Part shown: piece by piece, positions 36,101-43,319 of the stretch
Position numbering within the stretch: position 1 is the first letter of the stretch
Layout of the letters: every line of letters starts with the position of its first letter
Assembly (NCBI GenBank): GCA_030263715.1
Contig: SZPM01000017.1
Location: forward strand, 1 to 55,620
Length of the DNA: 55,620 nucleotides
Source of the DNA: ATM1 sp003577165
GTDB lineage: Bacteria > Armatimonadota > Fimbriimonadia > Fimbriimonadales > ATM1
Direction of reading: 5' to 3'
Program-made: the position numbers and the translations under genes
Notes under the pieces: model-generated
Told to the model about the DNA's origin: nothing
Databases searched by the model: none
Seen by the model: only the letters and a program-made list of their open reading frames with translations

Positions 36101-36206
36101 ATTGGAGACGCAGTTGAAGCAGCTCAATACGCTTCTGACGGTGGACCTGGCGAAACTCAACGCTGCGCTGAAGTCGCTTGGAATTGCGCAGATCGTGGTC
36201 GACTGA
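33156..36206 (+). CDS. Large secreted BNR/sortilin-like beta-propeller protein
   Basis: 1016 residues from GTG 33156, chosen because CGGAGG lies about nine bases upstream and a signal peptide follows directly (TLLSSLLICAAAAVG). At least ten Asp-box motifs are visible, including YKSADAGRTW, FRTTDGGRTW, WKSTDGGATW, FRSDDAGATW, VSTNGGSTW, VSLDSGKTW and FKTADFGRTW. This is the pattern of sortilin/Vps10-type ten-bladed propellers and of BNR 'glycosyl hydrolase' annotations. No sialidase catalytic Arg/Tyr/Glu set is evident, so a binding role is more likely than hydrolysis. The C-terminal 170 residues are helical and coiled-coil-like. The exact ligand is unknown. Confidence 0.85.
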   Translation: MHRTITLLSSLLICAAAAVGQVTRDEVVKGLKWRLVGPFRGGRSVAASGVVGRPDEFYFGATGGGVWKTTNAGVDWTCVSDGFFKTASVGAIAVSRSNPDVVYVGMGECDIRGNISHGDGVYKSADAGRTWTNVGLRDTRYISKVRIHPNNPDVVYVAALGHVYGPHPDRGVFRTTDGGRTWTKILYVGDRAGAIDIEFDPSNPETLYAATWEAWRTPYSLNSGGPGSRLWKSTDGGATWKDLSKNPGLPKGLLGKIGISPSPANPKRVYAIIEALDGGIFRSDDAGATWTLVNEDRNWRQRAWYYTHVYADPKDENTVYVLNVGAGKSTDGGKTFRSIRTPHSDNHDLWIDPNDPLRMINANDGGANVSTNGGSTWTEQDIPTAQFYHVSTDNAFPYRILGAQQDNSTVRIASRTSGRGITADDWTSTAGGESGYVAAKPDDPEIVFGGSYGGYLERFNHRTGMSRDVNVWPDNPMGHGAGDSKHRQQWTFPIVFSPHDPGVLYTCTQHVLRSTNQGHSWEVISPDLTRNEMAKLGPSGGPITKDNTGVEYYCTVFTFAESPVRKGLLWAGSDDGLVHVSLDSGKTWSNVTPRGMPEWGLCSMIEPSPHEAGAAYLAVDNHENDDHAPYIFKTADFGRTWTKTVTGIGSDASVRVVREDPVRRGLLFAGTETGVYVSFDDGAHWQSLQNNLPLSPVHDLVVKDADVVVATHGRSFWVLDDISPLRQIQSAVSTSAILFRPESAYRARFGGNGGPTTGDNPLSGIVVNYALPSQTDSVKVEVIDSDGFVVAKNESAPGAAGLNRISLWPQYPSFTMVQGMIFWAAGPRPITAPPGTYTVRLTVGSNALNQSFSFVKDPRAECTEADLIEQARFARQISARVDDANRAVTKIRSVRDKVNAAVAEAKKVRQGTEAEKLGLDLVAKMGAVEEEIYQVRNKSGQDPLNYPIKLNNKIAALLGVVLSGDFPPTKQSYEVFDMLSTQLETQLKQLNTLLTVDLAKLNAALKSLGIAQIVVD

Positions 36207-36210
36207 GCCG

Positions 36211-36696
36211 ATGTCGGACTTGGGGAGGTGCTTCCGCCATTCGTCGCGGGACGCCATCATTCGCTGCTCGAAATGCGAGCGGGCGATCTGTGAGAAGTGC
36301 GCGCTGCCGACGACGATAGGCTACCGCTGCCCCGAGTGCATGGAGGAAAGAAGCGCAACGCGGACGATTTCCGCGGGAAGGGCTTTCCTCGGCGGGTCGG
36401 TGGGATTCGCCTTGGGCTGCGCTTCGACCCTCCTGATTCCTCACGCGTTCGGGTACCTGCTGATTCTCGCGGCCGTGCTCGTCGGCTCCGGGGTCGGATA
36501 CATCGTGAAACAACTCATCGGATACAAGTCGAGCGAAGTCGTTGGGGGGTTGACGGCGGCCGGATTTATTGGAGGGGCTTTCTTCGAGCCTCTGCGATCT
36601 GCGGCCCTCGGTCAGAACTTCCCGCAAACTTCGTTCTGGCCGTTGATATTCGCTGTTATCGGCGCGGTCGTTTCCTGGATGCGCATCCGTTCCTAA
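36211..36696 (+). CDS. Membrane protein with B-box-like zinc finger
   Basis: 161 residues from ATG 36211, four bases after the stop of the BNR gene; an earlier in-frame ATG would overlap that gene. Residues 5-47 contain CFRH, CSKC, CEKC and CPEC pairs (with a His), as in B-box/RING-like double zinc sites found in bacterial membrane proteins. Three or four hydrophobic helices fill the remainder (SVGFALGCASTLLIP, YLLILAAVLVGSGVG, LTAAGFIGGAFF, FAVIGAVVSW). It may be translated with the upstream gene. Function unknown. Confidence 0.7.
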   Translation: MSDLGRCFRHSSRDAIIRCSKCERAICEKCALPTTIGYRCPECMEERSATRTISAGRAFLGGSVGFALGCASTLLIPHAFGYLLILAAVLVGSGVGYIVKQLIGYKSSEVVGGLTAAGFIGGAFFEPLRSAALGQNFPQTSFWPLIFAVIGAVVSWMRIRS

Positions 36697-36767
36697 GCAA
36701 GAGTAGAGTCAGCGAATCGTGAACTGCCAGACATGCCGACAGATAACCGATCCGCAATCGATGAACG

Positions 36768-37241
36768 TTGATTAAACGAATTGTCTCAGGAGGCCAGACG
36801 GGAGCGGATCGGGGCGCGCTCGACGCCGCGATCGCGCTTGGAATCCCGCACGGCGGCTGGTGTCCAAGAGGAAGGCTCGCGGAAGATGGTCGCATTTCGG
36901 ATCTGTATCACCTGGTGGAAACCGAATCGGAGGACTATGCCGAACGCACGGAACTGAACGTTCGCAATTCTGATGGGACGGTTCTGTTCACGTTCGGCGA
37001 GCCGTCGGGGGGGAGCGCCTTCACGCTTGAATGCGCGCGAAGACTTGGCAAACCGTGCCTTCGAATGGACCTTCTCGAAGTTCCCGACACCGCCGCTGCG
37101 GCGATCCTCCGCTCGTGGACCGACGGATTCCAGATCGAGACACTGAACGTCGCGGGCAATCGTGAAAGCGTCGCTCCGGGCCTCGAGGAGCGGGTTCGTC
37201 AGATCGTCGTCGCCGCATTCGACGGCTCCGTCGAAGCCTAA
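36768..37241 (+). CDS. Putative molybdenum carrier family protein
   Basis: 157 residues. The only in-frame start is TTG 36768, since an upstream ATG reads into a stop and a TGA lies two codons before. The N-terminus IVSGGQTGADRGALDAA and the following GWCPRGRLAEDG match the 'putative molybdenum carrier' family, which adopts a Rossmann-like (SLOG/MoCP-related) fold and is related to molybdenum-cofactor carriers. Actual cofactor binding is untested in most members; nucleotide-ligand binding is the alternative. No Moco genes are adjacent. It is convergent with the small membrane protein that follows. Confidence 0.85.
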   Translation: MIKRIVSGGQTGADRGALDAAIALGIPHGGWCPRGRLAEDGRISDLYHLVETESEDYAERTELNVRNSDGTVLFTFGEPSGGSAFTLECARRLGKPCLRMDLLEVPDTAAAAILRSWTDGFQIETLNVAGNRESVAPGLEERVRQIVVAAFDGSVEA

Positions 37242-37255
37242 GCCCGTCTCGTGAG

Positions 37256-37597
37256 TCAACGAGCTCGACCGACGGCGGTCACGATCCAACTCACGAGTCC
37301 CGCCGTCAAAACGCCGCCGATCGCGACGCCTTCCCACAGAGAACGATCGAGCGGGTGCCCTGCCCGTGAGCGAAGGTACGCCCAGCAGATTGCGACTGCG
37401 AGGCCGGCGAGAGACCCCGAAAGGATGCTCGGCCCTACCCGTCGGGCAGCGCGACGATGGGCATTTCGACTTGCCCGCATGGAAACGAGAGTCGAAATGA
37501 GAATCGGGACGAGGAGCACTGCCGGGGCGAGCAACCACATGATGTTCGGGCCATTTTGCAGGCTCTGAGCGCGCGCGGATAGAGGTTTCGCGTCCAA
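37256..37597 (-). CDS. Small three-helix membrane protein (tentative)
   Basis: 113 residues from TTG 37597, or 94 from an internal ATG at 37540. Three hydrophobic helices (MWLLAPAVLLVPILIST, ILSGSLAGLAVAICWAY, VAIGGVLTAGLVSWIV) separated by basic loops give a credible membrane topology, unlike the Arg/Pro-rich frame on the opposite strand. No family is recognised. It is divergent from the glutaminase gene and convergent with the Mo-carrier-like gene. Confidence 0.5.
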   Translation of the reverse strand: MDAKPLSARAQSLQNGPNIMWLLAPAVLLVPILISTLVSMRASRNAHRRAARRVGPSILSGSLAGLAVAICWAYLRSRAGHPLDRSLWEGVAIGGVLTAGLVSWIVTAVGRAR

Positions 37598-37621
37598 TCG
37601 CGTCGAAATCCTCTCCGACAG

Positions 37622-39691
37622 ATGTCAATCATGGGCTGGATGATCGCAAGTTCCCTCGTCGCGTCACCTTCATCCGGTGAAGTTCGGACCACGTATCGCT
37701 CACCTGCAGTTCCTCTCGTCGTGCATGACCCTTACATGAGCGCATGGTCGTTCGGAGACGACCTCACATTGGATTGGCCTCGACACTGGACCGGGAAGAT
37801 CCATGCGATGTTCGGAATGATCCGAGTGGATGGGCGCGCGTATCGGTTTCTCGGGCCGGATGCGGTGGATGCGCCACCGATGAAACAGATTTCGTGTGAG
37901 GTCTTTCCAACGAGGACTCTCTATCGTTTTACAGTGGACGGCGTGCAACTCGACCTCGAGTTTTTCGCGCCGCTTCTTCCTAAAGAACTCGAACTGCTTT
38001 CGCGACCTTGCACGCGGATCGCGATGACCGCCGTCTCGATGGACGGGCGCAGGCACCGAGTGAGTGGGTACTTCGATGCAACGGCCGAGTGGGCCGTGGA
38101 TTCGCCGGACCAGGGAGTGACTTGGAGTGCGAGGGACATTGGCAAGTTGAACGCGTTGTTCGTCGGAACGACGTCTCAGAAGGTGCTCGGTCGCAAGGGA
38201 GATGACCTGAGGATTGACTGGGGGCAACTCGCCGTTGTTTCCGGCGACTCTTCGGCCCGAGGGGTTCACGGGCACACCACAGCCCGAGACGCGTTCGTGC
38301 GCACCGGCAAACTTCCCGAGGGCGCCGACGCACGGAAGCCGAGGCGAGCGAACGACGATTGGCCCGTGTTGGCGATGTCGTTCGACCTCGGGACAGTGGA
38401 GGAAAAGCCGGTCTCGCGCAGGCTTCTCATCGCCTATGACGACGTCGAGTCCATCGAATACATGGGAGACCGGCTCCAGGGGTACTGGCGAAAGGGCGAT
38501 TCGTCGTTCGACGAAATGATCGAGCGCGCATGGTCGGAGGATGCGGGCCTGTACGAGCGATGTTTGCGATTCGAAAGGGAACTGGAGGCGGACCTGGAGA
38601 AGTTGGGTGGGGGGCCGTTCCGACACCTTGCGGCGCTTGCCTATCGTCAAGCCATCGGCGCGTGCAAGATCGTGGCGGGGCGCGATGGGAAGGCGATGAT
38701 GTTCTCGAAGGAGAATTTCAGCAACGGCTGCATTGGAACGGTGGACGTCATCTACCCGAGCGCGCCGGTCTTCTTGCTCCTCAATCCAGAGATGTTAGAA
38801 GCGCAGATCGAGCCGGTGATCCTGTACGCAGAATCGGAAAGGTGGAAGCACCCGTTCGCTCCTCACGACCTCGGCACCTATCCATTAGCAAACGGCCAGG
38901 TGTATGGCGGCGGGGAGAGGACCGAGGAGAATCAGATGCCCGTGGAGGAGTGTGGGAACATGCTGATTCTCGCGTGCGCGCTCGCGCATGCGACGGGGAA
39001 TTCTCAATTCGCGGAACGGCATTGGGCGGTGCTGACGAAGTGGGCGGACTATCTCGTGAGCAAGGGCCTCGACCCGGAGAATCAGCTGTGCACGGACGAC
39101 TTCGCGGGCCACCTAGCGCACAACGCTAATCTCTCCCTCAAGGCGATTCTTGGAATTCGATCCTATGCCGATCTCGCTGAGCGACTCGGCAAACGGCAGG
39201 AAGCGGAGCAGTACTCCACCACGGCAACGAACATGGCATCCGAGTGGATGAAGATTGCGAACGACGGAAAGCACACTCGACTGGCGTTCGACAAGCCCGG
39301 CACATGGAGCCAGAAGTACAATTTGGTTTGGGACCGCGCCCTCGGATTCAACCTCTTTCCGGAATCGCTGTCCGCTTCGGAAGTGCAGCACTACTTGACG
39401 GTGATGAATCCGTTCGGGGTTCCACTGGACAACCGGAACACGTACACAAAGTTGGATTGGTCCGTGTGGATTGCAGCTCTGTCGCAGAGTCGAAGTGATT
39501 TCGATGCGCTCATGGCTCCGGTTTATCGCTTCGTCATTGAAAGTCCGGATCGGGTGCCTCTCTCGGATTGGTACCAGACGACGGATGGGAAAGTCGTCGG
39601 ATTTCGGGCGAGGTCGGTGGTGGGGGGCGTGTTCATACCCGCCCTGATGGACTCGAAGTTGTGGGCGAAGTGGGCCGGCCGGAAGCAATAG
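37622..39691 (+). CDS. Glutaminase A family protein (DUF4965/DUF5127/DUF1793 type)
   Basis: 689 residues, ATG 37622. Short possible signal (MGWMIASSLVASP) then the ordered family blocks: 'PAVPLVVHDPYMSAWSF', 'WPRHWTGKIHAMFGMIRVDG', 'FFAPLLPKELELLSRP', 'DDVESIEYMGDRLQGYW', 'FSNGCIGTVDVIYPSAP', 'QMPVEECGNMLILACALA' and 'LCTDDFAGHLAHNANLS'. This is the fungal GtaA-type layout of an N-terminal beta domain plus (alpha/alpha)6 barrel. GtaA is an extracellular glutaminase, but bacterial members may act on glycosides, since the barrel is shared with glycosidases. Alone on its strand, with a 40-base gap to the rhomboid gene. Confidence 0.88.
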   Translation: MSIMGWMIASSLVASPSSGEVRTTYRSPAVPLVVHDPYMSAWSFGDDLTLDWPRHWTGKIHAMFGMIRVDGRAYRFLGPDAVDAPPMKQISCEVFPTRTLYRFTVDGVQLDLEFFAPLLPKELELLSRPCTRIAMTAVSMDGRRHRVSGYFDATAEWAVDSPDQGVTWSARDIGKLNALFVGTTSQKVLGRKGDDLRIDWGQLAVVSGDSSARGVHGHTTARDAFVRTGKLPEGADARKPRRANDDWPVLAMSFDLGTVEEKPVSRRLLIAYDDVESIEYMGDRLQGYWRKGDSSFDEMIERAWSEDAGLYERCLRFERELEADLEKLGGGPFRHLAALAYRQAIGACKIVAGRDGKAMMFSKENFSNGCIGTVDVIYPSAPVFLLLNPEMLEAQIEPVILYAESERWKHPFAPHDLGTYPLANGQVYGGGERTEENQMPVEECGNMLILACALAHATGNSQFAERHWAVLTKWADYLVSKGLDPENQLCTDDFAGHLAHNANLSLKAILGIRSYADLAERLGKRQEAEQYSTTATNMASEWMKIANDGKHTRLAFDKPGTWSQKYNLVWDRALGFNLFPESLSASEVQHYLTVMNPFGVPLDNRNTYTKLDWSVWIAALSQSRSDFDALMAPVYRFVIESPDRVPLSDWYQTTDGKVVGFRARSVVGGVFIPALMDSKLWAKWAGRKQ

Positions 39692-39731
39692 CCTCAAGCC
39701 GGCTTCAATCTGCTATCCTTTCGGCGCCCGA

Positions 39732-40397
39732 ATGATCCCGCTTGGAGACCGCCTTCGGAAATCGGAATTCCCATGGGTCACGATCACGCTCATCGGCCTG
39801 TTGGCGTTGATCTACCTGTGGGATCGAGAGTGGCGAATCCTCGGGCCGCGTATCCTGTTTTCAGACCTTGCGGCGCGGCCGATCGACGTGGTGACTGCAT
39901 TGCGGGGCGGCGACAAAGAGCCGGTCGTGACTCTGTTCACCAGCGCTTTCCTTCACGGGAACCTGCAGCACATACTTTTCAACCTTTTGTATTTGTGGGT
40001 GTTTGCGCCTGCGGTCGAGTCGTTTTTCGGGCCTGTGCGCTTTGCTCTCTATTACATGTTTTGGGGCGTGTTTGCCGCGCTTACGCAGATATTCGTGGAC
40101 CCGTCGAGCGGCGTCGCCATGCTTGGCGCATCGGGTGCGATCGCGGGAGTGATGGGCGCATACTTAGTGCTATTCCCCTCGTCTGTAATTGACTCGATGG
40201 TGCCTCCGTTCTACTTCTGGCGGTTCCCGATGCCCGCGTGGCTGATGCTCGGGATGTGGTTTCTCTTCCAGATCTTCTTTGCCGTGCCCGGTGTGGCGAA
40301 TTGGGCGCATGCCGGCGGCTTCCTCGCCGGGATGCTCGTCGGAATATTGGTGGGTGGAGGAAAGAACCCTATTAAGAACGGGGCGGTAGTGGCGTGA
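39732..40397 (+). CDS. Rhomboid family intramembrane serine protease
   Basis: 221 residues with six or seven hydrophobic helices. Catalytic Ser134 lies in GASGAIAGVMG and His193 in WAHAGGFLAG. The conserved HGNLQHILFN (His75, His80, Asn84) helps form the oxyanion site, and the long L1-type loop precedes helix 2. Rhomboids cut transmembrane segments of target proteins; substrates here are unknown. The stop overlaps the start of the DUF5693 gene by four bases (GTGA), and that gene in turn overlaps csaB, so the three form one operon. Confidence 0.94.
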   Translation: MIPLGDRLRKSEFPWVTITLIGLLALIYLWDREWRILGPRILFSDLAARPIDVVTALRGGDKEPVVTLFTSAFLHGNLQHILFNLLYLWVFAPAVESFFGPVRFALYYMFWGVFAALTQIFVDPSSGVAMLGASGAIAGVMGAYLVLFPSSVIDSMVPPFYFWRFPMPAWLMLGMWFLFQIFFAVPGVANWAHAGGFLAGMLVGILVGGGKNPIKNGAVVA

Positions 40398-42238
40398 AGT
40401 CGAAGTTCTCCCCCCCGCTCTGGCTGCTCGTCGTGCTCGTTATCACGTCGGTCGCGGCTGGCTGGATTGCTCTGACGCGCCATCGCTACGAAGCGCGCAA
40501 TAAGGCCGTCCACTTTGCGGTCGAGATCTCGGAAGCGCGATGGGTTTCTGCGGCCTCGAAACTGACTCTCACAGAAACCCTGGCGAGGCTAAAGAAAGCG
40601 GGAGTCACTGCCGTCGTTTTGCCGGAAGAGACGTTCGACGATCTCCTCGGTTCGGGACGACTTGTCGCATCGCACGGCGACACACCGCGGTTCTACTGCG
40701 GAGACTCTGCGTTAGGCCGGAGGCTTGCGATCCTTATCCAACAGAGATTCGGAGCCGTAAGCGATCGAAGGTATGGAGTGCTGTTGCGTCCGTCACAGAA
40801 GCCTACGACGCTTCCCCTACCGATGGCCGACCTCAAGCCGTACGGCGCCGGATTCAATAGCGAATACGCGGAGATCATCAAGAAGGCTGGACTCTCTCTC
40901 ATCGTTCGCGTTGCGAATCCACCCTCCGGAAGCAGCGCGATGCTTCGCAGCATGGTCAAGGACGCAGCAGCCACGGGGGCCGAGGGAATCATTTTCAGCG
41001 GAGATCAAGTTCTCGGTTGGCATGCAGGCGTCGAGACAGTGGCGGACTCGCTTCGGGCGTCGAAGATGTGGTACGGCTCCGTCGAGTTCGGCAATCAAGT
41101 CGGCGACACGACGATGTCGGAGCGCATGTTGGGCTCGACATTGCGCGTCCATAGCATCACATCCGCCGAACTGCTGCGGATGCCGGAGACGACGATCGTT
41201 GATCGCTTCGTGAGAGCGGCAGCGGAGCGGAACATTCGGGTCTTCTACTTGCGATCTGCTAGCCCGGCCGGTGATCTGCCGATTGACAGACTTTCTCAGA
41301 TCGTCGCCGAAGTCGCGAACGGAGTGCGTGGCGAAGGCTTAGATGCGAAGCGTGCTCGGCCGCTTGAGCCGTTTGAAATTCCCGGCGCCGCCACCGTCGC
41401 AGTGGGACTTGGGATCGCTGCCGTTTCGATTTGGCTCGCGTCCAAGTTCTTGCGTGGCATCGCGCTGTTCGCGATCGGAATTGCGTTCCTTGCCGTCGGC
41501 GTCTCGGCCGGATTGGGATATGGCGAGAAATACGTCGCCCTTCTCGGAGCGCTCTCATTTCCGACGTGGGCGACCTTATGCGTGTTGTGGAGGGAAGACG
41601 AGACGAAGTCGAACGGGCTCTTGCTGCCGTTCTTGGTCGCGTGCGGCATCTCGTTCGTGGGTGGACTTCACGTTGCCGGCATGCTCACGGCTTTGCCGTT
41701 CATGCTGAAGGTCGAACAATTCGTCGGAGTTAAAGCGGCGCACGCTATCCCACCGCTGATCGTCGGCACGGCGCTCCTCCTGCGAGCAACGCCCGCGCGC
41801 GATGCTATGATCGGCGTGGTCCGTTGGCTCCACTTGACAGTGTTCGCGGCGGTTTCCGCTGCGCTGCTGTTCGTTCTCATTCGTACCGGCAACGACGCGC
41901 CGTCCTCTGTCGGATCGTTCGAACTCTGGCTGCGCAACATGATGGACGCCTGGCTTCCGGAACGCCCGAGAACGAAGGAACTCTTCGTAGGTCATCCAGC
42001 CCTCATCCTATCGGTGGGCCTTCTCCAGAACGGGGCAAGGGCCTTTCTCCCTCTGACTGCGCTTCTGGCGGCACTCGGTCAGGCCAGCGTCGTCAATACG
42101 TTTTGTCACCTACACACTCCCATCGAAGTGACGGTGGTGCGGGTCGCGACCGGCGTGGTCACAGGCGGTATCCTGGGACTGATCCTTTGGCTCGCGGTTC
42201 GCCGATTCTTCAAAGGACCGAGGGAACAGAGTTTGTGA
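40394..42238 (+). CDS. DUF5693 polytopic membrane protein
   Basis: 614 residues from GTG 40394. One N-terminal helix (about 7-27), a roughly 280-residue extracytoplasmic domain, then about eight hydrophobic helices (about 325-605). The soluble part has 'ETLARLKKAGVTAVVLPEETF' type alternation, suggesting an alpha/beta (TIM-like) fold. DUF5693 genes are commonly found directly beside csaB, as here, which ties the protein to pyruvylated wall polymer or S-layer attachment; the biochemical role is not known to me. Four-base overlaps with the rhomboid gene before and csaB after show tight coupling. Confidence 0.8.
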   Translation: MKSKFSPPLWLLVVLVITSVAAGWIALTRHRYEARNKAVHFAVEISEARWVSAASKLTLTETLARLKKAGVTAVVLPEETFDDLLGSGRLVASHGDTPRFYCGDSALGRRLAILIQQRFGAVSDRRYGVLLRPSQKPTTLPLPMADLKPYGAGFNSEYAEIIKKAGLSLIVRVANPPSGSSAMLRSMVKDAAATGAEGIIFSGDQVLGWHAGVETVADSLRASKMWYGSVEFGNQVGDTTMSERMLGSTLRVHSITSAELLRMPETTIVDRFVRAAAERNIRVFYLRSASPAGDLPIDRLSQIVAEVANGVRGEGLDAKRARPLEPFEIPGAATVAVGLGIAAVSIWLASKFLRGIALFAIGIAFLAVGVSAGLGYGEKYVALLGALSFPTWATLCVLWREDETKSNGLLLPFLVACGISFVGGLHVAGMLTALPFMLKVEQFVGVKAAHAIPPLIVGTALLLRATPARDAMIGVVRWLHLTVFAAVSAALLFVLIRTGNDAPSSVGSFELWLRNMMDAWLPERPRTKELFVGHPALILSVGLLQNGARAFLPLTALLAALGQASVVNTFCHLHTPIEVTVVRVATGVVTGGILGLILWLAVRRFFKGPREQSL

Positions 42239-43308
42239 GAATCGTAGTCGCGGGCTATTACGGGTGCGGGAACGTCGGAGACGACGCGCTCCTTGCGGGC
42301 TTACAAGTCGGCTTGGGCAACTTGCCCGTGAAACTCACTGCGCTCTCTGGAAATCCTGACGAGACTTTTCGCTATCTTGGTATTACTTCCGTTCCCAGGA
42401 GAGATTTCGCGCGAGTCAAGCAGGAACTCGAAGGCGCGGACGCGCTCGTGTTCGCGGGCGGCGGACTCTTGCAGGATGTGACGAGTCTCTTTTCTCTTCA
42501 ATACTATGCGAAGTTAATCAGCCTTGCGAAGAAACTGGACAAGAAGGTGGTGATGCTCGCCCAAGGCATCGGGCCGGTGAACAGTTTCTTTGGTAAGCGG
42601 ACGGCGGCCGCCGCGCTTCGTCAAGTCGACGTCATCACCGTTCGCGACCCACAAAGCCTGCAGACGATGCGCTCCTTGGGTGTCAATCGTCCCGCAGAGG
42701 TGACGGCGGACCTCGCTTGGCTCGCCATGCCGGAGGAATCGCCCGAGGCCCAATTCGAGTTGGGCTCGATGAAGACGGTGGGAATCGCGCCCCGGCCCTG
42801 GGGCAAACCTAAGGACCTGGCTGCCGCGTTCGGCGGCTTCGCCCAACTGCTTTTCAAGAACTCTTACGTCCCCATGCTCGTCGAAATGGATAGGACGCTG
42901 GATACAGCCATCCTGGATCAGATAGCGAAACTTCATGGCGGGCGCGCGCCGGACATCCGGAACATCCACGCCCCGGCTCAAATGCTGGCGAGGCTCAAGC
43001 GGATGCACTGCGTCGTCGCGATGCGGCTTCATGCCGGCATCCTGGCGGCCTCGGCGGGTGTCCCACCCATGATGATCAGTTACGACCCCAAGGTGACTGC
43101 GTTCGCCAACTTGCTCGGACTGCCCAACCCGCTTCCAGCGGATGGGTTGACCCCGGAAAAGTTGTGGGACGCCTTCCAGCGATTCGAGCGCGACCGCGAG
43201 GCGATCAAGGCCACGATCCTGGATAGGCGCGAGGCCCAGATCAAGGCAGCAAAGCGCAACATAGATATACTAATAGAGAGTTTTCCGGCACTTGCCGGTA
43301 AGAACTAA
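42235..43308 (+). CDS. csaB: Polysaccharide pyruvyl transferase CsaB
   Basis: 357 residues from GTG 42235, overlapping the DUF5693 stop by four bases; the frame is open further upstream but within that gene. Visible blocks are YYGCGNVGDDALLAGL at the N-terminus, FAGGGLLQDVTS, LAQGIGPV, and AMRLHAGILAASAG before the C-terminal half. CsaB adds ketal-linked pyruvate to secondary wall polysaccharide, which is the ligand of SLH domains. In diderms with SLH-type outer-membrane proteins this makes the envelope tether. An outer-membrane barrel gene follows 11 bases later. No SLH-domain protein is in the window. Confidence 0.93.
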   Translation: MRIVVAGYYGCGNVGDDALLAGLQVGLGNLPVKLTALSGNPDETFRYLGITSVPRRDFARVKQELEGADALVFAGGGLLQDVTSLFSLQYYAKLISLAKKLDKKVVMLAQGIGPVNSFFGKRTAAAALRQVDVITVRDPQSLQTMRSLGVNRPAEVTADLAWLAMPEESPEAQFELGSMKTVGIAPRPWGKPKDLAAAFGGFAQLLFKNSYVPMLVEMDRTLDTAILDQIAKLHGGRAPDIRNIHAPAQMLARLKRMHCVVAMRLHAGILAASAGVPPMMISYDPKVTAFANLLGLPNPLPADGLTPEKLWDAFQRFERDREAIKATILDRREAQIKAAKRNIDILIESFPALAGKN

Positions 43309-43319
43309 GGCGAGTAGAT

